Below are positions 1-7,389 of a stretch of DNA of 25,544 nt, one piece after another. Made by a program: the position numbers and the translations under genes. Positions within the stretch are counted from its first letter, which is position 1, and every line of letters begins with the position of its first letter. Below the pieces are notes generated by a model that worked only from the letters and a program-made list of their open reading frames with translations, did not search any database and was not told the DNA's origin. The stretch comes from Pseudomonadota bacterium (GTDB taxonomy: Bacteria > Pseudomonadota > Gammaproteobacteria > Steroidobacterales > Steroidobacteraceae): positions 1 through 25,544 of the forward strand of contig QGUX01000009.1 of assembly GCA_003242275.1 (NCBI GenBank), given 5' to 3'.

Positions 1-97
1 TCTCGGCGCGGTCATCTGCATAGCCCTCCTGCGCCGAGGTGCCCCACAGTGCCGCGATCGTCGCGGCGGCCCAGCCCAGTACTCGCTTGGTGTTCAT
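1..97 (-). CDS. Secreted protein of unknown function, N-terminus only
   Basis: Only the first 32 residues lie in the window; the gene continues past the left edge. The ATG at 97 overlaps the TGA of the PQQ dehydrogenase upstream as ATGA, a classic sign of translational coupling. The fragment starts MNTKRVLGWAAATIAALWG, a short basic head followed by a hydrophobic stretch, which looks like a signal peptide; an acidic segment (DDRAE) follows. By position it may be an exported partner of the periplasmic dehydrogenase, but the fragment is too short to assign a family. Confidence 0.6.
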   Translation of the reverse strand, partial: MNTKRVLGWAAATIAALWGTSAQEGYADDRAE

Positions 98-1926
98 CGC
101 AGCTCCTCATGTATCCAGGTTGCCACGGCCCGCACGTCCGCCTCGCCCAGCAGCGAGGGAAACAGCCTGGGCATCGGCGGCTTCGGGTCCTTGATGTAGG
201 CGATGGTGGCGGCGAGGTCCTGGCGAGCGGCGATGCCGGACAGGCGCCGGTCCGGAATCATGTTGCCGTCGGGACCATGGCAGGACTGGCACACCTGCCC
301 ATACAGCAGCTGGCCACGCGCGTCCGCGTCCGCATCGACGCCGGTCACGTCACGCGCCACCGGTGGCGAACCCGGGTCGAGCGTCATCACCACCACGCTG
401 GGCATGCCCAGGTCCCCGAAGGCATTGCGCGAGATGTTGCCGGCCGCGAAGGCCACGTACTGCCGTCCACCCACGTCGTAGGTCACCACGCCGCCGGCCA
501 TGGCGCCGCCCGCCTTCGCCCGGTGCAGCAGCCGGCCGGTCGCGCTCTCGAACACCATGAAGTTGCCGGCGAGATCGCCCGCGAAAGTCACGCCGCCCGC
601 CGTGGGCGTGACGCCGGCCACCACCGGGCGTTCGGCCCGGTACTTCCATTTCACCGTGCCGCTGACCGGGTCGATGGCGGTGATCCAGCCCACCGGGTCG
701 CCCACCGGCTCCACGCTGCCGCCGAATTCCACCGCGCCCGGCGTGTAGCGTTCGGGCGGCGAGAGCTTCACGTTGAAACAGATGTCCACCGAGCCGACGA
801 TGAGCTGGTTGTTCAGCCGGTCCAGCGCCGGGCCGTTCCACTCCACGCCGCCGGCATAGCCGGGACACATGCGCAGGCCTTCACGCGAGGGCCTGTCCGG
901 GACGGGCTGCACCGTGGTCACTGGCGTGCGGAACACCACCTTGCGCGTGTCGCGGTCGAGCACGGTGACGTAGCCGTCCTTGCCGGCGATGGCGACGAGG
1001 TCGCGCGCCCCGTCGGCGCGGTACAGCACCGGCGCGGCCACCAGGTCCAGGTCCATCCAGTCGGCCGGCGAGACCTGGTACCACCACTTCAGCGCGCCGG
1101 TGCGCGCATCGAGCACGACGATGGAGTTGGTGAAGAGATTGGCACCCGGACGATAGTCCTTGTCGATGTCCGGCCAGGGATTGCCCACCGGCACGAACAG
1201 CTCTCCGGTGCTGACATCCAGGGACATCACCCCCCAGACGCCGCCGCCGCCAGTCTTCGCCGTCTCCGGGCGCTCCCAGGTCTCGGCGCCGGTCTCCTCT
1301 CCCATCGGAATCGTATGGAAGCGCCACAGCTCCCGGCCGGTGGCGGCATCGAATGCCATCACGCGGCCGCGTACACCGAGCTCACTGCCACCGATGCCCA
1401 TGTACACCACCCCGCCCCAGGCCAGCGGCACGGCCGTGGTCGACTCGCCCAGCTGCGGCACGGCAATGGTGCTCTTCCACAGCAGGCGCCCCGTGGCCGC
1501 ATCCAGCGCAATCAGCCGCCCGTCGCAGGTGCCACGGAAGATGCGGCCGTCGGCCAGCGCCACGCCGCGGTTGGAACCACCGCAGCGCTCCTCCTCGGGC
1601 CGGTAGGTGAACTTCCAGCGCAGCGCGCAGGTGGTGGCGTCCAGCGCCACGGTCTCGCGCGGGGTGGCCGTGTACAGGGTGTCGCCCTGCACGATCAGGC
1701 CGGCGTGGAAGGAACTGGGGCCGTCGATCTGCACCCGGCAGACTTCGCCGAGGCGGGCCGCATTGCCTGCGTCGATCTGCTTCAGCGGCGAGTAGCGCTG
1801 GCCGTGCAGGCCGTTGTTGTAGGTCAGCCATTCGCCGCCCGGCATGGCCTGCTGCGCCATCGTGGGCGCCGCCATGATCGTCGCCGCCAGCAGCAGGCTG
1901 CCGGCCACCGCCACGGAATCGCGCAT
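94..1926 (-). CDS. PQQ-dependent dehydrogenase with C-terminal cytochrome c domain
   Basis: 610 residues: a signal peptide (about 1-24, ending TMAQQA), then a PQQ beta-propeller with repeats of the W-motif type (for example LDAATGRLLW, FDAATGRELW, LDARTGALKW), then a monohaem cytochrome c domain with CQSCH at 546-550 and a likely axial Met in the PPMP segment near 585. Such quinohaemoproteins oxidise alcohols, aldehydes or sugars in the periplasm and pass electrons through haem to the respiratory chain. Likely cofactor and metal residues are E182 (SELGVRG), N249 (GNPW) and D292/D294 (WMDLD). The usual vicinal Cys-Cys disulfide over PQQ is not intact: the segment reads RCGGSNRG, keeping only C115. 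A purine-rich Shine-Dalgarno (GGGGGA) precedes the ATG. It overlaps the next gene by 4 bases. The substrate cannot be told from sequence. Confidence 0.88.
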   Translation of the reverse strand: MRDSVAVAGSLLLAATIMAAPTMAQQAMPGGEWLTYNNGLHGQRYSPLKQIDAGNAARLGEVCRVQIDGPSSFHAGLIVQGDTLYTATPRETVALDATTCALRWKFTYRPEEERCGGSNRGVALADGRIFRGTCDGRLIALDAATGRLLWKSTIAVPQLGESTTAVPLAWGGVVYMGIGGSELGVRGRVMAFDAATGRELWRFHTIPMGEETGAETWERPETAKTGGGGVWGVMSLDVSTGELFVPVGNPWPDIDKDYRPGANLFTNSIVVLDARTGALKWWYQVSPADWMDLDLVAAPVLYRADGARDLVAIAGKDGYVTVLDRDTRKVVFRTPVTTVQPVPDRPSREGLRMCPGYAGGVEWNGPALDRLNNQLIVGSVDICFNVKLSPPERYTPGAVEFGGSVEPVGDPVGWITAIDPVSGTVKWKYRAERPVVAGVTPTAGGVTFAGDLAGNFMVFESATGRLLHRAKAGGAMAGGVVTYDVGGRQYVAFAAGNISRNAFGDLGMPSVVVMTLDPGSPPVARDVTGVDADADARGQLLYGQVCQSCHGPDGNMIPDRRLSGIAARQDLAATIAYIKDPKPPMPRLFPSLLGEADVRAVATWIHEELR

Positions 1927-1991
1927 GTTCCCCCGCTCTCTCGTTCTGGTCCGGTCCGGGCCAGCCTAGCACCGCGCTGCCGGGTCCTCCA

Positions 1992-3023
1992 CTACTCGAA
2001 CATGCGCCACTCGGGCCGGTAGGAAAGCCCGAGCTGCACGATGCGTGTCAGCAGCCGGTCGTAGTCGAAGCCGGCCAGCTCGCCCGACTCGGCGAAATCC
2101 TCGCCGTAGGTGAGGTTGGGGTTGGCATTGGCCTCGAGCACGTACACGGTACCGTCCGGCCGCATCCGCATGTCCATGCGCGCGTAGCCGCTCATGTGCA
2201 GCGCGCGGTACACGCGCTTGGCGAGCTGCATGATGCGCGCCTCGGCGCCGTCCGGCAGTCCCTTCGCGGGCCCGGTCCGGATGCCGTGGCGGCGCTGGTA
2301 GGCGCGATCCCACTTCACCTTGCGCGTGGCAATGCCGGCCTGCACCTCGGTCAGGCTGCCGAAGTCCATCTCCCACACCGGGAAGGTGGTCAGCCGGTCG
2401 TTGCCGATGATGCCCACGTACAGTTCGCGCCCGTCGATGTACTGCTCGGCGATGGCGTCGCTCTGCGCCTGGGCGTGGATGAACTCCACGCGCTCGCGCA
2501 GCCGCTCGGGATCGTGCACGATCGAGGCCTGCGAGATGCCCAGCGAGGCGTCATCGGTGGCTGACTTCACGATCAGCGGGAAGGTCAGCTCGCGTGGCTC
2601 GCGATAGGCGCGCCCCCATGGAAAGACGGTGAAGCGCGGCGTCGGAATGCGGTGGTAGTGCAGGATCTGCTTGGTCAGCACCTTGTCGCGCGAGAGCATC
2701 ATGCCGCGCGGGTTGCAGCCCGTGTAAGGCTGGCGCATCAGCTCCAGGAAGGTCACCACGTAGTGGTCGTAGGTGGCGATTCCGGAGAACTCCTCCAGCA
2801 GGTTGAACGTGATCTGCGGCCGCCAGTCGCGGATCACGCGCCGCAGTTCGCCGATCTTGTCGCCGATGCCCAGCACGCGCACCTCGTGGCCGAGGTTCGA
2901 CAGCGTGGACAGCACGTTGTACTCGGTGCGGCAGTGCTCGATGTCGTCTTCGGACAGCCCGCGCAGGTCGTCCGGCGGGATCAGCGCCTCGTGGACCAGC
3001 AGCAGGATTCTCAGTTTCTTCAC
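1992..3023 (-). CDS. D-Ala-D-Ala-ligase-like ATP-grasp enzyme
   Basis: 343 residues starting at GTG; the start overlaps the TGA of the upstream metallopeptidase as GTGA. The fold is that of D-alanine-D-alanine ligases: an N-terminal domain with FNLLEEF (73-79), a central lobe with SRDKVLTK (111-118) and the ATP-binding lysine in VKSATDDASLG (K153), the adenine-side segment EQYIDGRELYVG (193-204), and the metal site D284 (ARMDMRM) with E298 and N300 (LEANANPN). All core catalytic positions are present, so it should form an acyl-phosphate and ligate an amine. It is not paired with mur or fts genes as housekeeping Ddl usually is. Its partner is a predicted zinc peptidase, which suggests a peptide or amino-acid conjugate rather than peptidoglycan. 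Substrate unknown. Confidence 0.85.
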   Translation of the reverse strand: MKKLRILLLVHEALIPPDDLRGLSEDDIEHCRTEYNVLSTLSNLGHEVRVLGIGDKIGELRRVIRDWRPQITFNLLEEFSGIATYDHYVVTFLELMRQPYTGCNPRGMMLSRDKVLTKQILHYHRIPTPRFTVFPWGRAYREPRELTFPLIVKSATDDASLGISQASIVHDPERLRERVEFIHAQAQSDAIAEQYIDGRELYVGIIGNDRLTTFPVWEMDFGSLTEVQAGIATRKVKWDRAYQRRHGIRTGPAKGLPDGAEARIMQLAKRVYRALHMSGYARMDMRMRPDGTVYVLEANANPNLTYGEDFAESGELAGFDYDRLLTRIVQLGLSYRPEWRMFE

Positions 3024-4036
3024 AGGGAATAGCTCTCGCGGTTGCGTTTCAGGATGCTGATGGCCACGCGGCGCACCAGTCCGCCGAACTCGCGCTGCGC
3101 GCGGCGGCGGTCATGTCGCAGGTGAAGCTGCATGCTGCGCAGCCTCTGGATCAGCATCTCCATGGTGTGCTCAACCACGTAGGGATGCAGCCCCGCCTCG
3201 CGCGCCAGGCGACGGCCGATGCGCGGCCCCACCGAGCGCAGGTAGCTGGCGGCGGCCGCGTGGCGGCCATCATCGTCGGCCTTGAACAGGCGCCTCAGGG
3301 CCCGGTCGTAGCGTGTGTCGTCCAGGCGGTAGCTCTCGGTCTTGCGCCGGTAGTGCTCGCCCAGCGTCATGCGCGATTTCTCGATGGGATCGACTTCGCG
3401 GCGGGTGCGCACCACCGGCCGTTTCCTGGCGATCTCGGCCATCAGCGCGTCCACGTACTCCAGCTTGCGCAGTGCCGGCCAGCCGGCGTACTCGCGCCGC
3501 CAGCGCGCGCGCGGCTGCAGCCACACGGCGAAGGTCTCGGCGAAGTCCTCGGTGGGATGGCTCTGCGCGTACCAGTGGCCCAGGTGCAGCACGTAGCGGC
3601 GGCTGGCGGGACGCGGCTGGTAGTCCTCGGGATAGCGCTCGTGCGGGCTGCCGAAAACCTCGCGCCAGTCCTTGCGCTCACGCAGGCGGTAGGCGGTGTC
3701 CAGCGCGTGCCCGGCCTCGTGGCGCAGGATGCGCATCAGCCAGCGGCTGCTGCCGCCCTCCACCTGGCGCATGAAGCGCCGCTCCAGCCGCATCAGCCGC
3801 GGCTGCGCGAGGTAGAACGGCAGGGCGATGCCGGGCACGCCGTCGGGGGAGAACCACTCCTCGGCATACCAGTAATGCGGGCGGAAGCGGATGCCGCGCG
3901 AACGCAGCTCGCGGTAGAGGCGCTTCATGTGCCCGGCCACCATGCCGGTGCCTCGCGGCAGCTCGATGTCGCGGAAGCGCAACTCGAGCAGGGACGCATC
4001 GTCCATGCGATCCAGCGTTCGCGCCCGAAATTTCAT
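3020..4036 (-). CDS. Putative HExxH zinc metallopeptidase
   Basis: 338 residues from the ATG at 4036. The open frame extends further upstream, but that part is Cys/Arg-rich and reads antisense to neighbouring coding sequence, so it was rejected. The zinc site is visible: HEAGH at 106-110 followed by ALDTAYRL, and a downstream acidic motif EDFAETFAVW (163-172) that probably supplies the third ligand, as in gluzincin-like putative zinc-binding metallopeptidases. There is no signal peptide or membrane segment, so the protein is probably cytoplasmic. The C-terminal third is strongly basic. Its stop overlaps the start of the ATP-grasp gene, so the two are almost certainly made together; a peptidase and a ligase acting on the same peptide bond type is a reasonable inference. 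Substrate unknown. Confidence 0.78.
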   Translation of the reverse strand: MKFRARTLDRMDDASLLELRFRDIELPRGTGMVAGHMKRLYRELRSRGIRFRPHYWYAEEWFSPDGVPGIALPFYLAQPRLMRLERRFMRQVEGGSSRWLMRILRHEAGHALDTAYRLRERKDWREVFGSPHERYPEDYQPRPASRRYVLHLGHWYAQSHPTEDFAETFAVWLQPRARWRREYAGWPALRKLEYVDALMAEIARKRPVVRTRREVDPIEKSRMTLGEHYRRKTESYRLDDTRYDRALRRLFKADDDGRHAAAASYLRSVGPRIGRRLAREAGLHPYVVEHTMEMLIQRLRSMQLHLRHDRRRAQREFGGLVRRVAISILKRNRESYSL

Positions 4037-4116
4037 GGGGTCCGGCTCCGCGCCCTCTACTCCACGCGGATCGACCAGGCCGACACGGCACAACTTCCGC
4101 GAAAGGCCAACTATAA

Positions 4117-4142
4117 ACCGAAACGCGGCGCCCGCCGCCGCG
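4117..4142 (-). terminator. Putative intrinsic terminator of the sigma-factor operon
   Basis: On the minus strand, 13 bases past the stop of the small membrane protein, a perfect 7-bp stem (CGCGGCG at 4142-4136 with CGCCGCG at 4130-4124, loop GCGGG) is followed by TTTCGGTTT. The T tract is short and interrupted, so termination is plausible but not certain. The rest of this intergenic stretch (4037-4154) must also hold the promoter of the metallopeptidase gene. Confidence 0.45.
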
Positions 4143-4154
4143 GCCGGCGCTCCC

Positions 4155-4487
4155 TCACTGCGTCCGCCAGCGGTGCACCAGCAGCACGACGAGCACCACG
4201 ACGGCCACGGCGGCCATGCCGGGCGGGGATCCTGCCCACTCGGAAAACCGCGCCAGCAGCGATCCGGACTGCGCCGAGATCCACTGCGCGAAACGCAGCA
4301 GCAACGGCGATGCCAGCACCAGCAGCACCGCGGCCGCAATGCGCAGCCATCGCTGCAACAAGAGTTCGCGGCGGCTCTCCGCCCTCACCTGGGCCGCCAC
4401 CCGCGCCACGAAGGGCTGCTCGGGAAGCGGCGTGACGTGCCGCAGGAAGATGGCGCGCAGGTCGTCTCCGGATTCCGGTTCGTTCAT
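4155..4487 (-). CDS. Small two-helix membrane protein, candidate anti-sigma factor
   Basis: 110 residues beginning 3 bases after the stop of the ECF sigma gene, so co-translated with it. The first 45 residues are soluble and charged (MNEPESGDDLRAIFLRHVTPLP), followed by hydrophobic segments at about 49-67 and 90-105 and a basic end (VHRWRTQ). The order sigma factor then a short membrane protein with a cytosolic N-terminus is typical of ECF/anti-sigma pairs, and I infer that role. The zinc-binding HxxxCxxC motif of ZAS anti-sigma factors is absent, as are all cysteines, so it would have to be a non-ZAS type. No confident family match from sequence alone. Confidence 0.65.
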   Translation of the reverse strand: MNEPESGDDLRAIFLRHVTPLPEQPFVARVAAQVRAESRRELLLQRWLRIAAAVLLVLASPLLLRFAQWISAQSGSLLARFSEWAGSPPGMAAVAVVVLVVLLVHRWRTQ

Positions 4488-4490
4488 GGC

Positions 4491-5051
4491 TCACCCATCA
4501 TGCAATGCATAGTCGCCCAGCATCTGCCGCAACCGCGCAGCGCCACGTGTCACGTGCGACTTGACCGTTCCCAGCGGCAACCCGGTCAGCTGGGCGATCT
4601 CCGGATGCGTCAGCCCGTCATGGTACGCCAGCACCACGCACAACCTCGCCTGCGGCGCGAGTCGCGCCAGCGCCGCGTCCAGGTCCTGGCGCATGTCGCC
4701 GTGGTCCTCGCGTGCGGGCAACAGCTCCGGATCGGCCTCCAGGTCCAGGTCGGGCCGGAGGCGGCGCGCATCCTCGAGGAAGGTCGTCACCATCACGCGG
4801 CGCAACCATCCATCGAACGCGCCGGCTTCCCGAAGCTGCGGCAATGTGCGCCACAGCTTGATGAACACCTGCTGGGCCAGGTCGTCGCCCCGTGCGTGGT
4901 CGCGACACAGGCGGTACATGAAGTGGCGCACCGCGGAGTGCCGCCGGCGCACCAGTTCAGTGAAGGCCGCCGCGTCCCCGGCGGAGGCCAGCGCCACGAT
5001 GATGGGATCTGCGGCCGCCGCCAGCTCGGCGGCCGACAGCCGGCTGGCCAT
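4491..5051 (-). CDS. ECF RNA polymerase sigma factor
   Basis: 186 residues, the usual ECF length. Region 2 runs about 30-68 (ELVRRRHSAVRHFMYRLCRD, then GDDLAQQVFIKLWR, which recognises the -10 element and binds core polymerase). An acidic linker spans about 100-122. Region 4 covers about 130-180 with the helix-turn-helix HPEIAQLTGLPLGTVKSHVTRG that reads the -35 element. The gene abuts the upstream membrane-protein gene with no gap (stop 5052, start 5051) and is followed after 3 bases by a small membrane protein. The tight three-gene layout suggests the sigma factor is held or sensed at the inner membrane. Its regulon is not visible here. Confidence 0.92.
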   Translation of the reverse strand: MASRLSAAELAAAADPIIVALASAGDAAAFTELVRRRHSAVRHFMYRLCRDHARGDDLAQQVFIKLWRTLPQLREAGAFDGWLRRVMVTTFLEDARRLRPDLDLEADPELLPAREDHGDMRQDLDAALARLAPQARLCVVLAYHDGLTHPEIAQLTGLPLGTVKSHVTRGAARLRQMLGDYALHDG

Positions 5052-5504
5052 TCAGTCGCGGAAACGGCCGGGACGATAGCTGGCGGGCTCCGGCTCATCG
5101 TCCTTCCGGCGCACCAGCCGTGCACAGACGAAGAACCCCAGGCCGAACACCACCACGCCCAGCCCGATGACCAGGCCGAAAAGGAAGGGCTTCTCCTCGC
5201 TCAGCCCGTACAGCAGCCAGCACACCAGCATGCCGGCGACGCCGGCGAAGATGGACAGCGTGCCGGCGATGTGGAAGCCGCGCGCCGCGTCGATCCCGCC
5301 CGCGCCCCAATGCCGGTGGCCATGGCCGTGGTGGTGCCTGAGCGGCTGCAGGAGCTCCCTGATCTGGGCCTCGTCGAGCTTCTCGCCCTTGTCCAGCAGC
5401 CGGCGCAGGGTCTCCTGGCGCTCGGACTCCTTGCGGGAATCCGCCCAGATACCCCCGACGACCATCGCCGCCAGGAACAGGAAAAGTGCCGCACCTGCAT
5501 CCAT
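5052..5504 (-). CDS. Membrane protein upstream of ECF sigma factor (DUF6249-like)
   Basis: 150 residues with three hydrophobic segments (about 3-20, 77-100 and 106-128). A charged cytosolic-looking stretch (SRKESERQETLRRLLDKGEK) leads into a histidine cluster (HHHGHGHRH, 57-65). The layout of helix, coiled charged segment, His-rich loop and helical hairpin resembles the DUF6249 proteins often found beside ECF sigma factors in Xanthomonadales and relatives; the family call is from memory of the pattern. GAGGAG sits 6 bases before the ATG. It is first in the cassette, so it may be the sensor or an accessory regulator. The His cluster could bind metal, but that is inference. Confidence 0.7.
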   Translation of the reverse strand: MDAGAALFLFLAAMVVGGIWADSRKESERQETLRRLLDKGEKLDEAQIRELLQPLRHHHGHGHRHWGAGGIDAARGFHIAGTLSIFAGVAGMLVCWLLYGLSEEKPFLFGLVIGLGVVVFGLGFFVCARLVRRKDDEPEPASYRPGRFRD

Positions 5505-5569
5505 GTCGTTCTCCTCGTTCAGATGTCAGTCCATGGATCAGGATGCGGCCGGCGGCGGCGCTGGATGCA

Positions 5570-6499
5570 CTACCCCTTCGCCGGCGGCCGGGGCCAGGTG
5601 TGCCGCCGCTCCAGCATCAGTGCCCTGAGGCTCTTGGGCTTCCTGCCGGTGAAGCGTTCCACCACGTCGGTGACCCGGTCGAGGTGCCCCTCGCGGATCA
5701 TGCGGCCGAAGGACACCATGCCGTCGCTGCACCAGGGCACGGGGGACTTCGAGAAGTCGCCGGTGGCCTCGCGCGGCACGCCGAGGGAATCCCACATGGC
5801 GTACATCTCCTCGTCGGTGAGGTCGATCACCTCGAAGTCGGCGCCCGAGAGCTCCTTGATCAGCGCCGCCACCTGGCCGTAGTCCAGCGCCTCGGGGCCG
5901 GTGACGTCGTAGGCCGTGTCGGGTTCACCCTTGCCCTGCAGCAGCCTGGCCGCCACCGCGGCCACGTCGTCGCGCGCCACGAATCCCACCCGCCCCTTGC
6001 CGGAATTGCCGATGGACTTGCCGGTGGTGATGGCAATGGCCGCCTGGTTCTCGGCCATGGCGTCCGCGTACTGGTTGTTGCGCATGAAGTTGTAGCGGAT
6101 GCCGCTGCCCATGATGAGCTGCTCGGTGAACTTGTGGTCCGCCAGCTCGAAGGAATCCACGTCCGGCCGGTTGGCATTGAGGAACGAGGTGTAGACGATG
6201 TGTCCCACCCCGGCCTCCTTCGCCGCCTCCACCGCGTTGCGGTGCTGGCGCTGGCGCACCGGGCCCGCCTCCATGGTCGACACCATGAACAGGTGGTCGG
6301 CGCCGCGGAAGGCCTCGACCAGCGCCCGGCGATCGTTGAAGTCGGCGCGATGCGCCTCGACGCCGCGCCCGCGCCATCGGCGCAGCGTCTCCTCATTGCG
6401 GCTGGTGACACGGATCTGGCCCGGTGGCACACCGTCCGCCAGCAGGTTCTCGACCACGGCCGCGCCGATGTATCCACCCACGCCGGTCACTACGTACAC
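5570..6499 (-). CDS. NmrA-like NAD(P)-binding oxidoreductase (atypical SDR)
   Basis: 309 residues from a GTG at 6499, chosen because AGGGGGAA lies just upstream and the product then begins directly with the Rossmann strand (VYVVTGVGGYIG, a GxxGxxG dinucleotide motif at about 6-12). The rest follows NmrA/quinone-oxidoreductase-like SDRs: VTSRNEETLRRW after the second strand, ADFNDRRALVEAFRGADHLFMVS, NAVEAAKEAGVGHIVYTS, and a C-terminal HTWPRPPAKG. Members either reduce quinones or act as NADP sensors; which applies here cannot be told. It lies 32 bases after hydroxypyruvate isomerase on the same strand and is probably co-transcribed, though the two share no obvious pathway. Confidence 0.8.
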   Translation of the reverse strand: MYVVTGVGGYIGAAVVENLLADGVPPGQIRVTSRNEETLRRWRGRGVEAHRADFNDRRALVEAFRGADHLFMVSTMEAGPVRQRQHRNAVEAAKEAGVGHIVYTSFLNANRPDVDSFELADHKFTEQLIMGSGIRYNFMRNNQYADAMAENQAAIAITTGKSIGNSGKGRVGFVARDDVAAVAARLLQGKGEPDTAYDVTGPEALDYGQVAALIKELSGADFEVIDLTDEEMYAMWDSLGVPREATGDFSKSPVPWCSDGMVSFGRMIREGHLDRVTDVVERFTGRKPKSLRALMLERRHTWPRPPAKG

Positions 6500-6531
6500 G
6501 TTGCTTCCCCCTTTCTCCTCGTCGATGTGCT

Positions 6532-7320
6532 TCAGGCAGCGGCGGGCGCCAGCCACGCCCGTGCCCACCCCAGCCCGGCCACGGTGCCGGCGGCCGGGGT
6601 GTACTCGCAGCCGATGTAACCGGCATAGCCCAGCGCGTCGATGCGCGGCAGCAGCCGCTCGAAGGCGATCTCGCCGGTGCCCGGCTCGTGCCGCCCGGGA
6701 TTGTCCGCGATCTGGATGTGGCCGATGTACGGCAGCAGGCGCTCGATGGAGCGCATCAGGTCACCCTCCATGATCTGCATGTGGTAGACGTCGTACTGCA
6801 GCCGGATGTTGTCGCGGCCGGCGCGTGCGATGCACTCCAGCGCCAGCGCCGTGCCGTCGAGCAGGTAACCGGGCACGTCCACCCGCGTGTTGATCGGCTC
6901 GATCATCACGCTGGTACCCTCGGCGCCGAGCCGGTCGGCGGCGCGGCGGATGCTGGCCACGTAGGTGTCGAGGTGCAGCCTGCGGTCGGCGCCGGCCGGC
7001 AGGAGCCCCGCCATCACGTGCACGCGCTTCGCGCCGCAGGCCGCGGCATAGCGCGCGGCGGTTTCGATCGACGCCTCGAAGTCGCGCTCCCTGCCCGGCA
7101 GCGAGGCGATGCCGCGTTCGCCGCTAGCGCCGGGCGGCGCATTGATCAATACGCATTCAACGCAGGCCTCCTGGATGCGCCTGGCCACCTCGCCTGGCGT
7201 AAAGTCGTACGGGAACTGGCATTCCACCGCGCGGAAGCCGGCCGCGGCGGCGGCCCCGAAGCGGTCGAGGAACTCCAGTTCCGTGAACATGGTCGAAAGG
7301 TTCGCGGACAGCCGGATCAT
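6532..7320 (-). CDS. hyi: Hydroxypyruvate isomerase (TIM barrel)
   Basis: 262 residues, the family's normal length. The start MIRLSANLSTMFTELEFLDR matches the conserved Hyi opening. The metal-ligand set of xylose-isomerase-like barrels is complete: E141 (MIEPINTR), D177 (QYDVYH), Q203 (GHIQIADNPGRHEPGTGEI) and E239 (GCEY). The enzyme interconverts hydroxypyruvate and tartronate semialdehyde in glyoxylate/glycerate metabolism. A much longer open frame runs through here from 9642, but it crosses hemF and other genes antisense and is spurious upstream of this Met. The usual partners (glyoxylate carboligase gcl, tartronate semialdehyde reductase glxR) are not adjacent, so related TIM-barrel sugar isomerases remain possible. 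Confidence 0.87.
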   Translation of the reverse strand: MIRLSANLSTMFTELEFLDRFGAAAAAGFRAVECQFPYDFTPGEVARRIQEACVECVLINAPPGASGERGIASLPGRERDFEASIETAARYAAACGAKRVHVMAGLLPAGADRRLHLDTYVASIRRAADRLGAEGTSVMIEPINTRVDVPGYLLDGTALALECIARAGRDNIRLQYDVYHMQIMEGDLMRSIERLLPYIGHIQIADNPGRHEPGTGEIAFERLLPRIDALGYAGYIGCEYTPAAGTVAGLGWARAWLAPAAA

Positions 7321-7326
7321 CCCGCC

Positions 7327-7355
7327 AAAATACTGCAGGGGCGCGATGAAGTCAG
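7327..7355 (-). promoter_or_regulatory. Putative promoter of hyi
   Basis: On the minus strand a -35-like CTGACT (7355-7350) and a -10-like TATTTT (7332-7327) are separated by exactly 17 bases. The -10 ends 6 bases before the hyi ATG, so the transcript would start at or next to the start codon. Match to consensus is 4/6 for each hexamer. Confidence 0.4.
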
Positions 7356-7376
7356 GTTTTCGCACGCCCCACCACA

Positions 7377-7382
7377 TAGAAT
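7377..7382 (+). promoter_or_regulatory. Putative -10 element of hemF
   Basis: TAGAAT (5/6 match to TATAAT) ends 7 bases before the hemF ATG, and no Shine-Dalgarno sequence lies between. No good -35 hexamer is seen at 16-18 bases upstream. The element shares the short divergent region with the hyi promoter. Confidence 0.35.
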
Positions 7383-7389
7383 CGCCATC

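Noticed and set aside
4037..4339. N-terminal extension of the metallopeptidase by about 100 residues
   Set aside because: The extension is Cys/Arg/Trp-rich, overlaps the small membrane protein gene and its terminator, and has no family resemblance.
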